A stretch of DNA of 64,000 nucleotides from Paraburkholderia sp. BL10I2N1 (GTDB taxonomy: Bacteria > Pseudomonadota > Gammaproteobacteria > Burkholderiales > Burkholderiaceae): the NCBI RefSeq assembly GCF_004361815.1, contig NZ_SNWA01000001.1:3968001-4032000 (forward strand), given 5' to 3'. The translations under genes and the position numbers were made by a program. Of this stretch, positions 35,011 to 45,353 are shown piece by piece. The first letter of the stretch is position 1. Each line of letters opens with the position of its first letter. Under the pieces are notes generated by a model that saw nothing but the letters and a program-made list of their open reading frames with translations, did not search any database and was not told where the DNA came from.

Positions 35011-36786
35011 ATGGCCAAGATGAGAGCCGTCGACGCAGCCGTACTCGTGCTCGAAAGAGAAGGCATCGATACTGCGTTCGGTGTCCCGGGCGCCGCGATC
35101 AATCCGTTCTACTCGGCGATGCGCAAGGCCGGCAATATCAGCCACGTGCTGGCGCGCCACGTCGAAGGCGCATCGCACATGGCCGAGGGCTATACGCGGG
35201 CCGCGCCGGGCAATATCGGCGTGTGCATCGGCACGTCGGGCCCGGCGGGCACCGACATGATCACCGGCCTCTACTCCGCCTCCGCCGATTCGATTCCGAT
35301 TCTCGCGATCACCGGCCAGGCGCCGCGCGCGCGTCTTTACAAGGAAGACTTCCAGGCCGTCGATATCGAATCGATCGCCAAGCCCGTGACGAAGTGGGCT
35401 GTCACCGTGCGTGAGCCGGCGCTCGTGCCGCGTGTGTTCCAGCAGGCCTTCCATCTGATGCGCTCGGGCCGCCCGGGTCCGGTGCTGGTCGATCTACCGA
35501 TCGACGTGCAACTCGCCGAAATCGAGTTCGACATCGACACGTACGAGCCGCTGCCGGTCTACAAGCCCGCGGCCACCCGCAAGCAGATCGAAGCCGCGCT
35601 CACGCTGCTCAACGATTCCGAGAGGCCGCTGATCGTCTCCGGCGGCGGCGTGCTCAACGCGGCGGCGGAAGCCCTGCTCGTCGAGTTCGCGGAGACCGTC
35701 GGCGTGCCAGTGATTCCGACGCTGATGTCGTGGGGCGCGATTCCCGACGATCATCCGTTGATGGCCGGCATGGTCGGTCTGCAGACCTCGCACCGCTACG
35801 GCAACGCAACGATGCTCGCCTCTGACTTCGTGCTGGGCATCGGCAACCGCTGGGCGAACCGTCATACGGGCAGCGTCGAAGTTTATACGAAGGGCCGCAA
35901 GTTCGTGCACGTCGACATCGAGCCGACGCAGATCGGGCGCGTGTTTGGTCCGGACCTCGGCATCGTGTCGGACGCGAAGGCGGCGCTCACGCTCTTCGTC
36001 GAAGTGGCGCGCGAATGGAAAGCAGCCGGCAAGCTCAAGGACCGCAGCGCCTGGGTCGCGGACTGCCAGCAGCGCAAGCGCACGATGCTTCGCAAGACGC
36101 ACTTCGATAACGTGCCGATCAAGCCGCAGCGCGTCTACGAAGAGATGAACCAGGTGTTCGGCCGCGACACGTGCTATGTGAGCACGATCGGTCTGTCGCA
36201 GATCGCCGGTGCGCAGTTTCTGCACGTGTTCAAGGCGCGCAACTGGATCAACTGCGGCCAGGCCGGCCCGCTCGGCTGGACGATTCCTGCTGCGCTCGGT
36301 GTACGCGCTGCTGATCCGCAACGCCCGATCGTCGCGCTCTCCGGCGACTACGACTTCCAGTTCATGATCGAAGAACTGGCAGCCGGCGCGCAGTTCAACC
36401 TGCCGTACGTGCATGTGGTGGTGAACAACTCGTACCTCGGGCTCATCCGCCAGGCGCAGCGCGCGTTTGACATGGACTTCTGCGTGCAGCTCGCATTCGA
36501 CAACATCAACGCACCGGAAGTGAACGGCTATGGCGTCGATCACGTCGCGGTGGCCGAAGGTCTCGGCTGCAAGGCTATCCGCGTGTTCAAACCGGAAGAG
36601 ATCAAGCCGGCGCTGCAGAAGGCGCAGTCGATGCTGTCCGAGTTCAATGTGCCGGTGATCGTCGAAGTGATTCTCGAGCGCGTGACCAACATCTCGATGG
36701 GCACGGAGATCGATGCGATCAACGAGTTCGAAGAACTGGCCGAAAGACACGAAGACGCGCCGACCGCGATCAGCGCGCTCGACTGA
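35011..36786 (+). CDS. gcl: Glyoxylate carboligase
   Basis: 591 aa ThDP/FAD enzyme that joins two glyoxylates to tartronate semialdehyde with loss of CO2. The sequence closely follows E. coli Gcl: [51 protein letters not shown]. Val51 stands in place of the glutamate that activates ThDP in related enzymes, as in E. coli Gcl. The ThDP-binding motif is [17 protein letters not shown]...[14 protein letters not shown] precedes the ATG. It heads the gcl-hyi-glxR operon and is divergent from a LysR regulator. Confidence 0.97.
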   Translation: MAKMRAVDAAVLVLEREGIDTAFGVPGAAINPFYSAMRKAGNISHVLARHVEGASHMAEGYTRAAPGNIGVCIGTSGPAGTDMITGLYSASADSIPILAITGQAPRARLYKEDFQAVDIESIAKPVTKWAVTVREPALVPRVFQQAFHLMRSGRPGPVLVDLPIDVQLAEIEFDIDTYEPLPVYKPAATRKQIEAALTLLNDSERPLIVSGGGVLNAAAEALLVEFAETVGVPVIPTLMSWGAIPDDHPLMAGMVGLQTSHRYGNATMLASDFVLGIGNRWANRHTGSVEVYTKGRKFVHVDIEPTQIGRVFGPDLGIVSDAKAALTLFVEVAREWKAAGKLKDRSAWVADCQQRKRTMLRKTHFDNVPIKPQRVYEEMNQVFGRDTCYVSTIGLSQIAGAQFLHVFKARNWINCGQAGPLGWTIPAALGVRAADPQRPIVALSGDYDFQFMIEELAAGAQFNLPYVHVVVNNSYLGLIRQAQRAFDMDFCVQLAFDNINAPEVNGYGVDHVAVAEGLGCKAIRVFKPEEIKPALQKAQSMLSEFNVPVIVEVILERVTNISMGTEIDAINEFEELAERHEDAPTAISALD

Positions 36787-36792
36787 ACCTTC

Positions 36793-36814
36793 AGGCGGCC
36801 CGAACGGGCCGCCT
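36793..36814 (+). other. Intercistronic hairpin between gcl and hyi
   Basis: AGGCGGCCC / GGGCCGCCT, a perfect 9-bp stem with a GAAC loop, starting 7 bases after the gcl stop. No T-run follows, so it is more likely a processing or stability element than a terminator. Confidence 0.6.
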
Positions 36815-36870
36815 CCAGCCGAAACCGGCCTAATCCCGCTTAACTGACCGACCAGCGAGACTTACGCACC

Positions 36871-37680
36871 ATGCCGAAATTTGCAGCCAACCTGACCATG
36901 CTGTTCAACGAAGTCCCGTTCCTCGGCCGCTTCGCGGCCGCAGCGGACGCGGGCTTCAACGCCGTCGAATTTCTCTTTCCGTACCCGTACGGGATCGCTG
37001 AACTGGCCGAGCGTCTGCAGCAGAACCGTCTGAAGCTCGTGCTGCATAACCTGCCGGCCGGCAACTGGGAAGCGGGTGAACGCGGCATTGCCTGTCTGCC
37101 GAATCGTGTCGCCGAATTCCAGGAAGGTGTCGGCCGTGCAATCGAATACGCGAGGGCGCTGAATGTGCCGCAGTTGAATTGCCTCGTCGGCATTCCGACG
37201 GCAGGCATCGATGCCGACAAGGCGCGCGCCACGATCGTCGACAACCTGCGCTTCGCTGCGGACGAACTGAAGAAAGAAGGCATTCGCCTCCTCGTCGAGC
37301 CGTGCAACTCGTACGACATTCCAGGCTTCGCGCTGAACCGCTCATCGGAAGGCCTCGACGTGATCCGCGCAGCCGGCTCGGACAATCTCTTCCTGCAGTA
37401 CGACATCTATCACATGCAGCGGATGGAAGGCGAACTCGCGGCGACCATCCGGAAGAACCTGGCATCGATCGCGCACATCCAGCTCGCCGATAACCCCGGC
37501 CGCAACGAACCGGGCACCGGCGAAATCAACTACCCGTTCCTGTTCGACCTGCTCGATTCGCTTGACTACGAAGGTTACGTCGGCTGCGAATACAAGCCGC
37601 GCACGACAACCACCGAGGGCCTCGGCTGGATCCAGCGCATCGCCGGCCAGACGCGCGGCGCGGCGCACATAGCAGCCTGA
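36871..37680 (+). CDS. hyi: Hydroxypyruvate isomerase
   Basis: 269 aa TIM-barrel sugar isomerase of the Hyi/OtnI family. It interconverts hydroxypyruvate and tartronate semialdehyde. Key segments: MPKFAANLTMLFNEVPFLGRF, FNAVEFLFPYPYGI, LLVEPCNSYDIPGFALN (metal-binding Glu), LFLQYDIYHMQRMEGEL (Asp-x-x-His), HIQLADNPGRNEPGTGEINY, and YVGCEYKP. OtnI (2-oxo-tetronate isomerase) is a close relative, but the gcl/glxR context favours Hyi. Confidence 0.92.
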   Translation: MPKFAANLTMLFNEVPFLGRFAAAADAGFNAVEFLFPYPYGIAELAERLQQNRLKLVLHNLPAGNWEAGERGIACLPNRVAEFQEGVGRAIEYARALNVPQLNCLVGIPTAGIDADKARATIVDNLRFAADELKKEGIRLLVEPCNSYDIPGFALNRSSEGLDVIRAAGSDNLFLQYDIYHMQRMEGELAATIRKNLASIAHIQLADNPGRNEPGTGEINYPFLFDLLDSLDYEGYVGCEYKPRTTTTEGLGWIQRIAGQTRGAAHIAA

Positions 37681-37748
37681 GCGTTGCTGCGTAACCAGCC
37701 AGCGAACGGTTGAACATTTCTCGAACCCTGCATCCCGGAGACATATCT

Positions 37749-38657
37749 ATGGCAACAATCGGTTTCATCGGCCTCGGCATCATGGGCGCGCACATGGCGC
37801 GCAACCTTCTCAAGGGCGGTCACACGCTGATCGTCAACGGCGCCTATCCCGTACCGGACGACCTGCGCACGCAGACGACCGTCGTCGCGAGCTCCACCGC
37901 CGTCGCCCAGGCCGCCGATATCGTTATCTCGATGGTGCCGGACACGCCCGACGTCGCGAACGTGCTGTTCGCCGAAGACGGCGTCGCGAACGGCCTTTCG
38001 AAAGGCAAGCTCGTCATCGACATGAGTTCGATCTCCCCGCTCGAAACGCAGGACTTCGCGAAGAAGATCAACGCCCTTGGCTGCGACTATCTCGACGCGC
38101 CGGTATCCGGCGGCGAAGTCGGCGCGCGTGAAGCGACGCTGACCATCATGGTCGGCGGCCCGCAAAAGGCGTTCGATCTGGCAAAGCCGCTGTTCGACCT
38201 GATGGGCAAGAACATCTCGTTGATCGGCGACAACGGTGCCGGGCAGACCTGCAAGGTGGCAAACCAGATCATCGTGGCGCTGAACATCGAAGCCGTCGCC
38301 GAAGCGCTGCTGTTTGCAGCGCGTTCGGGCGCCGATCCGGAGCGTGTGCGCCGCGCGCTGATGGGCGGATTCGCGTCGTCACGCATCCTCGAGGTACACG
38401 GCGAGCGCATGACGAAGCGCACCTTCGATCCGGGCTTTCGCATCGAGCTTCACCAGAAGGATCTGAACCTCGCGCTCGATGGCGCGCGCAAGCTCGGCAT
38501 CGCCCTGCCCCACACGGCGAGCGCGCAGCAGCTGTTCAGCGTGTGTGCGGCGAATGGCGGCAAGGCCTGGGATCATTCGGCCATGGTGCGTGCGCTGGAA
38601 ATCATGGCGAACTTCGAGGTCGCACAGGCGCCGGGCAAGGAAGCGAAGGCTGCCTGA
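37749..38657 (+). CDS. glxR: 2-hydroxy-3-oxopropionate (tartronate semialdehyde) reductase
   Basis: 302 aa beta-hydroxyacid dehydrogenase. It reduces tartronate semialdehyde to D-glycerate. The ATG at 37749 follows CCGGAGACA. The Rossmann motif is TIGFIGLGIMGAHMARNL; the substrate motif is DYLDAPVSGGEVGAREATLTIMVGG; the catalytic Lys is in GAGQTCKVANQIIVAL. With gcl and hyi it makes a complete glyoxylate-to-glycerate route. Confidence 0.94.
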   Translation: MATIGFIGLGIMGAHMARNLLKGGHTLIVNGAYPVPDDLRTQTTVVASSTAVAQAADIVISMVPDTPDVANVLFAEDGVANGLSKGKLVIDMSSISPLETQDFAKKINALGCDYLDAPVSGGEVGAREATLTIMVGGPQKAFDLAKPLFDLMGKNISLIGDNGAGQTCKVANQIIVALNIEAVAEALLFAARSGADPERVRRALMGGFASSRILEVHGERMTKRTFDPGFRIELHQKDLNLALDGARKLGIALPHTASAQQLFSVCAANGGKAWDHSAMVRALEIMANFEVAQAPGKEAKAA

Positions 38658-38978
38658 AGTCAACGCCCGGTTGTTGCCTGTTGCGACAGACATTCGCAAC
38701 GGGCAATCACGATTCGCCATTGATGCACATAAACAGCGGCCGCGACATTCGCGGTTGCTGGCAGGTGGGGCGCTTTGTCCGTTGCGCGGCACGCGTAGCG
38801 GCCAGGGCAAATCAAGCCGCTCTGGGCTGAGAGCGGCCAGTGGGGTCCGCAGCGGCACCCGGCGACGCCGGGGAAGCCTTGGTCGGTCAGACGTCGTCGT
38901 CGGGTGTCCGGCTGTCGGATTTCATGGTTTTGCCACGCCTTGACCAGGACCGCTTTCGGCCGTCGCGGTCCGCAGGCA
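38658..38978. other. Gap between glxR and the asparaginase gene
   Basis: 321 bases, convergent flanks, no gene seen. It contains a perfect 8-bp hairpin GCCGCTCT (38816-38823) / AGAGCGGC (38830-38837), and a 7-bp hairpin GGACCGC (38947-38953) / GCGGTCC (38965-38971) 7 bases past the asparaginase stop. Neither has a T-run. Confidence 0.5.
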
Positions 38979-40001
38979 TCAGTAAGTATCGAACGCCCGC
39001 TGCAACGCGACCGAACCCGTCCCGCCTGCAGCGAGCGCGAGCATCAGCAGCACGCGCGCCTTGTAAGGATTCAGCGAATTGGCCGTGACAAAACCGAGCG
39101 CATCGTCGGGCGCCGCACCATTGCGCATCACATGTCCGGAGCCCACGCGCGACGAGCGCACCACGGCCACACCCTGCGACGCCGCATCCGCCAGCGCCTG
39201 CTGCATCGACGCGTGGATCGAACCGTTGCCCGTGCCCGCGACGACGATGCCCCGCACGCCGGCGGCCACCAGCGCGTCGACGGCGACGCGTGAAGCGCCC
39301 GCATAACTCGCGACGATCTCGACATCCGGCCATGCCGCGCCGATCACGAATTCCGTCGCAGCCGTATGCGGCCGTACGACGCTGCGCTGGAACTCGACAC
39401 GCCCATCCTGCACCCAGCCAAGCGCGCCGACTTCCGGCGACTGGAACGCATCGACCGCGAAGGTGCTCGTCTTGACGACGTCGCGCGCGCTATGGATGCG
39501 ATTGTTGAATGCAACGAGCACTCCCTTTCCGTGCGCAACCGGACTCGCCGCGACCGTCACGGCATTCGCGAGATTCAGCGGACCGTCGGCCGACAATGCG
39601 GAGGCCGGCCGCATCGCAGCGGTCAGCACCACGGGCTTCGCACTCTTTATCGTGAGATGCAGCAGATAGGCCGTTTCCTCCAGCGTATCGGTGCCATGCG
39701 TGATCACCACGCCGTCAATGTCGTCGGTTGAAAGCAGCGCATTCACACGTTCCGCGAGCGTCGTCCACAGCGCGAGCGCCATGTCCTTGCTGTCGATGCT
39801 AGCGACCTGTTCCGCGTGGATCTGCGCGACTGTCGACAACGCAGGCACCGCCGCCAGCAACTGGTCGACGCCAACCACGCCAGCCTGGTAGCCCGCGGTG
39901 TTGGTGGCATCGGCGGCAAAGCCCGCGATGGTGCCGCCCGTGGCAAGCACGGCGATGCGCGGCAACGCGCCCTGCGGCGCAGAAGAAGTGGAAGTATTCA
40001 T
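38979..40001 (-). CDS. L-asparaginase
   Basis: 340 aa. The ATG at 40001 is preferred to one 81 bases upstream. Both asparaginase threonine motifs are present: IAVLATGGTIAGFAAD near the N-terminus and VVITHGTDTLEETAYLLHL. Conserved AAMRPASALSADGPLNLANAV and GWVQDGRVEFQRS follow. The sequence resembles type II (high-affinity) enzymes, but no signal peptide is visible, so it may be cytoplasmic. It hydrolyses asparagine to aspartate and ammonia. It lies 97 bases downstream of cysB on the same strand, possibly by chance. Confidence 0.9.
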   Translation of the reverse strand: MNTSTSSAPQGALPRIAVLATGGTIAGFAADATNTAGYQAGVVGVDQLLAAVPALSTVAQIHAEQVASIDSKDMALALWTTLAERVNALLSTDDIDGVVITHGTDTLEETAYLLHLTIKSAKPVVLTAAMRPASALSADGPLNLANAVTVAASPVAHGKGVLVAFNNRIHSARDVVKTSTFAVDAFQSPEVGALGWVQDGRVEFQRSVVRPHTAATEFVIGAAWPDVEIVASYAGASRVAVDALVAAGVRGIVVAGTGNGSIHASMQQALADAASQGVAVVRSSRVGSGHVMRNGAAPDDALGFVTANSLNPYKARVLLMLALAAGGTGSVALQRAFDTY

Positions 40002-40098
40002 GGCGGCGATTGTAAGCGATGCGCTGCCATGTTTCGATACGCGTGCACCCGATGTCGCGGACGGTGCATCGCGCACCGTCACGCTGCGCCGCGCGACT

Positions 40099-41025
40099 TC
40101 AGGCTGCTTCGCGCAACTGCGCAGCGATTTCCGCTTCGTTCAGTTGCGGCGCGAACATCTCGAGCAGCCGGTAAGCGTAGGCGCGCAGGAACGCGCCCTT
40201 GCGCAGACCGACGCGCGTCGTGCTCGCTTCGAACAGATGCTGCGTGTCGAGCGCGACGAGTTCGGTGTCGCGCTTCGGGTCGTAAGCCATCGCCGCGACC
40301 ACGCCGATCCCCATGCCGAGTTCGACGTAGGTCTTGATCACGTCAGCGTCGATGGCGGTCAGCACCACGTCGGGCAAGGCACCGGCTTTCGCGAACGCCT
40401 GGTCGATATGCGAGCGGCCCGTGAAGTCCTGGTCGTACGTGACGATCGGATACTCGGCAACCTCATCGAGCGTGAGATTGGGCCGGCCCACCAGTGGGTG
40501 ATCCTTCGGCACCACCACTACGTGATGCCACGAATAGCACGGGAACGTGACGATGTCGGGATAGCGGTCGAGCGCCTCGGTCGAGATGCCGATGTCCGCC
40601 TCGCCATTGATGATCATCTGCGCAATCTGCTGCGGACTGCCCTGGCGCAGCGCGAGATGCACCTTCGGGAACACCTCGGTGAACTGGCGGATCACCTTGG
40701 GCAGCGCGTAGCGCGCCTGGGTGTGGGTCGTAGCGACGACGAGGTGGCCGCTGTCCTGGTCGGCGTACTGACGGGCAACGCGGCGCAGGTTTTCCGCATC
40801 GAGCAGCATCCGCTCGATCAACTGATGCACCGCCTTGCCAGGCTCGGTCAAACCCGTCAGCCGCTTGCCGCGACGAATGAAGATATCGACGCCGAGTTCG
40901 TCCTCGAGGTCCTTGATCTGTTTCGACACACCCGACTGCGACGTGTACAGCACGTTCGCCACTTCGGTCAGGTTCATGTTCTGGCGCACGGCCTCACGCA
41001 CAAAACGTAGTTGCTGAAAGTTCAT
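40099..41025 (-). CDS. cysB: CysB family LysR-type regulator of sulfur assimilation
   Basis: 308 aa. The start MNFQQLRFVREAVRQNMNLTEVANVLYTSQSGVSKQIKDLEDELG is the CysB/Cbl HTH. The effector domain includes TTHTQARYALPKVIRQFTEVFP and QGSPQQIAQMIINGEADIGISTEAL, residues tied to O-acetylserine or sulfate sensing. CysB activates sulfate uptake when sulfur is short. It is the last gene of the sbp-cysT-cysW-cysA-cysB run. Cbl or SsuR are close relatives; location favours CysB. Confidence 0.9.
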   Translation of the reverse strand: MNFQQLRFVREAVRQNMNLTEVANVLYTSQSGVSKQIKDLEDELGVDIFIRRGKRLTGLTEPGKAVHQLIERMLLDAENLRRVARQYADQDSGHLVVATTHTQARYALPKVIRQFTEVFPKVHLALRQGSPQQIAQMIINGEADIGISTEALDRYPDIVTFPCYSWHHVVVVPKDHPLVGRPNLTLDEVAEYPIVTYDQDFTGRSHIDQAFAKAGALPDVVLTAIDADVIKTYVELGMGIGVVAAMAYDPKRDTELVALDTQHLFEASTTRVGLRKGAFLRAYAYRLLEMFAPQLNEAEIAAQLREAA

Positions 41026-41066
41026 CTGTATGTCTCCGGTTCAGCCGAAGTTAGATTATGCAATGG

Positions 41067-42125
41067 TCAATGCGCCGGAAACACGCGCAACGCCCGCGGC
41101 ACGGCGGTCACACCGTCGCCGACGGCAAGACGCAGATCGCGCCATGCTTCGCGATCGAGTTCGGCTTCGAGCACGGTGCCTTCGCGGCCTTCGAGCTCGA
41201 CCCGCACCGAGCCGCCCAGCGTGACCACGCGCCGCACGCCCACCCCGATGCCATCGCGATGGCTGTCGGTCTGCGGATACAGTTGCAGATCGTGCGGCCG
41301 CACATACGCAAACGCGGGGCCTTCGAAGCCCGCCTCGATCGGCACCGGCAGCGCCGCCCCGTCGACCACGAAACCGCGGCGATCCACCTTGCCCTGCAGA
41401 CGGTTGGCCGCGCCGAGGAATTCATAGACGAACGACGTCTGCGGATGATCGTACATCTCCTGCGAACTGCCGACCTGCTCCACGTGTCCGCGATTGAGCA
41501 CGACGATGCGGTCGGCGACTTCCAGCGCTTCTTCCTGGTCATGCGTGACGAAGATCGTTGAGATATGCAGGTCGTCGTGCAGACGCCGCAGCCAGCTGCG
41601 CAGCTCCTTGCGCACCTTCGCGTCGAGTGCGCCGAACGGTTCGTCGAGCAGCAACACTTTCGGCTCGACGGCGAGCGCGCGGGCCAGCGCGATGCGTTGC
41701 CGCTGGCCGCCCGAGAGCTCCGACGGAAAGCGTTGCGCGAGCCAGTCGAGCTGCACGAGCTGCAGCAGTTCATGCACCTTCTCGCGGATCACCGCTTCCG
41801 AAGGCCGCTGCCGGCGCGGCTTCACACGCAGGCCGAACGCGACATTCTCGAACACCGTCATATGACGGAACAGCGCGTAATGCTGGAACACGAAGCCCAC
41901 CTGCCGCTCACGCGCGCCCACCTGCGCGACGTCCTGGCCCTGCAGCACGACCTGGCCGGCATCCGCATGGTCGAGGCCCGCGATCACGCGCAGGAGGGTC
42001 GTCTTGCCGCACCCGGAAGGCCCGAGCAGGGCAACGAGCTCGCCCGGCGGAAAGTCGAGCGAGACGTTATCGAGCGCGGTGAAATCGCCGAAGCGCTTGC
42101 GCAGGTGACGAACGGTGATGCCCAT
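41067..42125 (-). CDS. cysA: Sulfate/thiosulfate ABC transporter ATP-binding protein CysA
   Basis: 352 aa. The start [29 protein letters not shown] is used; the frame is open further upstream across cysW and is not coding there. Walker [12 protein letters not shown], the Q-loop in [22 protein letters not shown], signature [15 protein letters not shown], Walker [14 protein letters not shown]-loop [16 protein letters not shown]. The C-terminal TOBE domain begins near residue 240. It starts 10 bases after cysW. Confidence 0.95.
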   Translation of the reverse strand: MGITVRHLRKRFGDFTALDNVSLDFPPGELVALLGPSGCGKTTLLRVIAGLDHADAGQVVLQGQDVAQVGARERQVGFVFQHYALFRHMTVFENVAFGLRVKPRRQRPSEAVIREKVHELLQLVQLDWLAQRFPSELSGGQRQRIALARALAVEPKVLLLDEPFGALDAKVRKELRSWLRRLHDDLHISTIFVTHDQEEALEVADRIVVLNRGHVEQVGSSQEMYDHPQTSFVYEFLGAANRLQGKVDRRGFVVDGAALPVPIEAGFEGPAFAYVRPHDLQLYPQTDSHRDGIGVGVRRVVTLGGSVRVELEGREGTVLEAELDREAWRDLRLAVGDGVTAVPRALRVFPAH

Positions 42126-42135
42126 GGACTGCTCC

Positions 42136-43110
42136 TTACTGAACCGGCTGGCCGGCCACCCGCGACGGCGCCGGCGACTGGGTGACAGGACCGGAGTGCG
42201 CAGGAAGATCCCGCGCGCTGGCCAGCTCCGCCGACATATGACGTTCCGCGAGCAGCTTGAGCGCCAGCGTGAGCAGCGCCAGCAGCGCCAGCACGGAGGC
42301 CACCGCAAACGCCGCGGAAAAGTTGTATTCGTTGTAGAGGATCTCGACGTGCAGCGGCATCGTGTCGGTCTGGCCGCGAATATGCCCGGACACCACCGAC
42401 ACCGCGCCGAACTCGCCCATCGCGCGCGCATTGCAGAGAATCACGCCGTACAGCAGACCCCACTTCACGTTGGGCAAGGTGACGCGGCGAAAAACCTGCC
42501 AGCCCGACGCACCGAGCACATGCGCGGCTTCTTCCTCGTCGTTGCCCTGCGCCTGCATCAGCGGAATCAGTTCGCGCGCGACGAACGGAAACGTGACGAA
42601 CACCGTCGCGAGCACGATGCCCGGCACCGCGAAGATGATCTGCAGGTTGTGCGCTTCGAGCCACGGACCGAACCAGCCCTGCGCGCCGAACATCAGCACA
42701 TAGATCAGGCCCGAGATGACGGGCGACACCGAGAACGGCAGATCGATCAGGGTCGTCAGCAGCGCCTTGCCGCGGAATTCGAACTTCGCGATGCACCACG
42801 ACGCCGCGAGTCCGAACACGAGGTTCAGCGGCACGGCGATGGCCGCGGTGACCAGCGTGAGCCTGATCGCCGACAGCGCGTCGGGATCGGCGAGCGATTC
42901 GAAATAAAAGCCGATGCCCTTGCTGAGCGCCTGATAGAACACCGCAGCGAGCGGCACGACGAGAAACAGCGCCAGGAACAGCAGCGCGATGCCGGTCAGC
43001 AGCCAGCGCACCGCGCGCGGCTCGGTCACCGGGTCGGGACGGTGAACGGCGGTGCCGCTGTTGCGCGGCGTCGAGGCGAGCGTGGCAGGGGTGGCAGGGG
43101 TGCGGCTCAT
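42136..43110 (-). CDS. cysW: Sulfate ABC transporter permease CysW
   Basis: 324 aa inner-membrane permease with six hydrophobic segments. EAA loop: [51 protein letters not shown]. CysW-specific sequences include [22 protein letters not shown]. The ATG at 43110 overlaps the cysT stop by 4 bases. A Pro/Ala/Gln-rich tail follows the last helix. Confidence 0.94.
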   Translation of the reverse strand: MSRTPATPATLASTPRNSGTAVHRPDPVTEPRAVRWLLTGIALLFLALFLVVPLAAVFYQALSKGIGFYFESLADPDALSAIRLTLVTAAIAVPLNLVFGLAASWCIAKFEFRGKALLTTLIDLPFSVSPVISGLIYVLMFGAQGWFGPWLEAHNLQIIFAVPGIVLATVFVTFPFVARELIPLMQAQGNDEEEAAHVLGASGWQVFRRVTLPNVKWGLLYGVILCNARAMGEFGAVSVVSGHIRGQTDTMPLHVEILYNEYNFSAAFAVASVLALLALLTLALKLLAERHMSAELASARDLPAHSGPVTQSPAPSRVAGQPVQ

Positions 43111-44018
43111 TGTGCGCCTCCGCCGATCGCGACGGCACCCGCGCTGCCGATGCCCGTGGCCGGCGGCACCGCGCCGGATGCGCCGCGCCCCGTACGCCGC
43201 TGCAGATACCACTGCAGCGTGTTGACCGTCAGCAGCATGAAGAAGGACACCACCAGCATCACCACCGCCAGCGCCGTGGCGCCCGCGTAGTCATACTGTT
43301 CGAGCTTCGTGATGATCAGCAGCGAGGTGATTTCGGACTTCATCGGCACGTTGCCCGCGATGAAGATCACCGAGCCGTATTCGCCGAGCGCGCGGGCGAA
43401 GGCCAGTGCGAAGCCGGTCAGCAGCGCGGGCAGCACCGACGGCAGCACGACGCGCCGGAACGTCAGCCAGCGCGATGCGCCCAGGCACGCGGCCGCCTCT
43501 TCCTGCTCGCGCTCGAAGTCTTCGAGCACCGGCTGCACGGTGCGCACGACGAACGGCAGGCCGATAAACGTCAGCGCCAGCAGCACACCGAAAGGGGTGA
43601 ACGCGACCTTGATGCCGAGCGGCACGAGCAGCTGTCCGAGCCAGCCGTTGCCGGCGTACACGGCGGCGAGCGAAATGCCCGCGACCGAGGTCGGCAGCGC
43701 GAATGGCAGATCGACGACCGCATCGACGATGCGCCTGAACGGAAACCGGTAGCGCACCAGCACCCAGGCGAGGAGAAAGCCGAATACGGCGTTGATCAAG
43801 GCGCCGCCGAACGCGGCGACGAACGTCAGCCGGTACGAGGCGAGCACACGTGGCGACGTCACGGCGCGCACGAACTGCTCCCAGTCGAGGGTGGCGGTCT
43901 TCAGGAAGGTCGCCGCCAGCGGGATCAGCACCACGAGGCTCAGATACGCCACCGTGATGCCGAGTGTCAGGCCGAAGCCGGGTAACGCGCCCGGCTTGCG
44001 GAAGGTCAACGTCGTCAT
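43107..44018 (-). CDS. cysT: Sulfate ABC transporter permease CysT (CysU)
   Basis: 303 aa permease with six hydrophobic segments. [27 protein letters not shown] is the first helix; [28 protein letters not shown] is characteristic. EAA loop: [45 protein letters not shown]. The start [15 protein letters not shown] at 44018 is preferred over an ATG 60 bases upstream. It follows sbp by 22 bases. Confidence 0.94.
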   Translation of the reverse strand: MTTLTFRKPGALPGFGLTLGITVAYLSLVVLIPLAATFLKTATLDWEQFVRAVTSPRVLASYRLTFVAAFGGALINAVFGFLLAWVLVRYRFPFRRIVDAVVDLPFALPTSVAGISLAAVYAGNGWLGQLLVPLGIKVAFTPFGVLLALTFIGLPFVVRTVQPVLEDFEREQEEAAACLGASRWLTFRRVVLPSVLPALLTGFALAFARALGEYGSVIFIAGNVPMKSEITSLLIITKLEQYDYAGATALAVVMLVVSFFMLLTVNTLQWYLQRRTGRGASGAVPPATGIGSAGAVAIGGGAQ

Positions 44019-44040
44019 GCTGAATGCCCTTGTTACTCGA

Positions 44041-45072
44041 TTACTGCGGCTGGTAGATCGAATCGAAGATGCCGCCATCCGCGAAGTGTGTCTTCTGCGC
44101 GTTCGCCCAGCCGCCGAAGCTGTCGTCGACCGTGTACAGCCTGAGCTTCGGAAACTTCGAGGTGAGCGCGGCCGGCACCCTGTTCGAACGCGGACGGTAG
44201 AAGTTCTTCGCCGCGATCTCCTGGCCTTCGTCGCTATAGAGGAAGTTCAGGTACGCCTCGGCGAGCCTGCGCGTGCCGTGTTTGTCGACCACCTTGTCCA
44301 CCACGGCAACCGGCGGTTCGGCCAGGATGCTCGCCGAAGGCACGACGATCTCGAACCGGTCCGGGCCGAATTCCTTCAGCGACAGAAACGCCTCGTTTTC
44401 CCACGCAATCAGCACGTCGCCGATGTCGCGCTGCACGAAGCTGGTCGTCGCGCCCCGGGCACCCGAATCGAGTACGCCTGCATTCCTGTAAAGCTTGCCG
44501 ACGAATTCCTTCGCCTTCTGGTCGTTGCCGCCCGGCAGATGGGCGGCGTAGGCCCACGCGGCCAGGTAGTTCCAGCGGGCGCCGCCGGAGGTTTTCGGGT
44601 TCGGTGTCACGATCGACACGCCCGGCTTGATCAGGTCGTCCCAGTCCCTGATGTGCTTCGGGTTGCCCTTGCGCACGAGAAACACGATGGTCGACGTGTA
44701 CGGCGACGCGTTATCCGGCAGACGTTTCTGCCAGCCCCTGTCGATGAGACCCTTGCCGGCGAGCGCGTCGATGTCATAGGCGAGCGCGAGCGTCACGACG
44801 TCCGCCTGCAGACCGTCCAGCACCGAACGCGCCTGCGCGCCCGAGCCGCCGTGCGACTGCCTGAAGGTGACCGATTCACCGGTCTTTGCCTTCCATTCCT
44901 TGCCAAACGCCTGATTGACATCCTGATACAGCTCGCGCGTCGGGTCGTACGACACATTGAGGAGCGTTGCATCCGCCCGCGCATGGCCGGCGAAACCCGC
45001 CGCCGAGATGCCCAGCGCAAGTGCCGTGATGACGTTGCGCGTCCTGCCTGTCAGCCCCGAATTTCCGAACAT
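44041..45072 (-). CDS. sbp: Periplasmic sulfate-binding protein
   Basis: 343 aa. The start [21 protein letters not shown] follows a GGAG site and forms a signal peptide with likely cleavage at [23 protein letters not shown]. Sulfate-contact motifs are visible: [52 protein letters not shown] and [19 protein letters not shown]. It delivers sulfate or thiosulfate to CysTWA. CysP is an alternative name; sequence alone does not settle the anion preference. Confidence 0.93.
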   Translation of the reverse strand: MFGNSGLTGRTRNVITALALGISAAGFAGHARADATLLNVSYDPTRELYQDVNQAFGKEWKAKTGESVTFRQSHGGSGAQARSVLDGLQADVVTLALAYDIDALAGKGLIDRGWQKRLPDNASPYTSTIVFLVRKGNPKHIRDWDDLIKPGVSIVTPNPKTSGGARWNYLAAWAYAAHLPGGNDQKAKEFVGKLYRNAGVLDSGARGATTSFVQRDIGDVLIAWENEAFLSLKEFGPDRFEIVVPSASILAEPPVAVVDKVVDKHGTRRLAEAYLNFLYSDEGQEIAAKNFYRPRSNRVPAALTSKFPKLRLYTVDDSFGGWANAQKTHFADGGIFDSIYQPQ

Positions 45073-45148
45073 CCGCTTTCTCCGTGTTCTTTGTATTGAT
45101 GCAGCGTTGGTTTGCATCGATTGCGGCGCAGTCTATCGAACGGCCTTC

Positions 45149-45190
45149 ATTATTAAAAATAATCGTTCTTCATTTTTTAATACGAAAAAG
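45149..45190 (-). promoter_or_regulatory. AT-rich regulatory region upstream of sbp
   Basis: An AT-rich island within GC-rich surroundings, 77-118 bases before the sbp start, with ATTATT-AAA-AATAAT (45149-45163). CysB-dependent promoters usually have AT-rich activator sites in this position. A specific CysB site was not demonstrated. Confidence 0.45.
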
Positions 45191-45310
45191 TGCTAACAAC
45201 GGACAGGCGTGGCGTTCCAGCACGAAAACGTGTGTGACGATGTCCGAAACCAGCGTTGCAACGACACCGCCGGAACCGAACCTAAAGTAAAGCTTGAAAT
45301 GCGCCGGATA

Positions 45311-45346
45311 CTGTATAAAAATACAGTCACCTGTCTATCCATACAG
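45311..45346 (+). promoter_or_regulatory. Two tandem LexA (SOS) boxes
   Basis: CTGTATAAAAATACAG (45311-45326) and CTGTCTATCCATACAG (45331-45346) both fit the CTGT-N8-ACAG LexA box. Their starts are 20 bases apart, about two helical turns. The lexA ATG is 7 bases after the second box. This indicates autorepression of lexA. Confidence 0.92.
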
Positions 45347-45353
45347 TGGCGCC

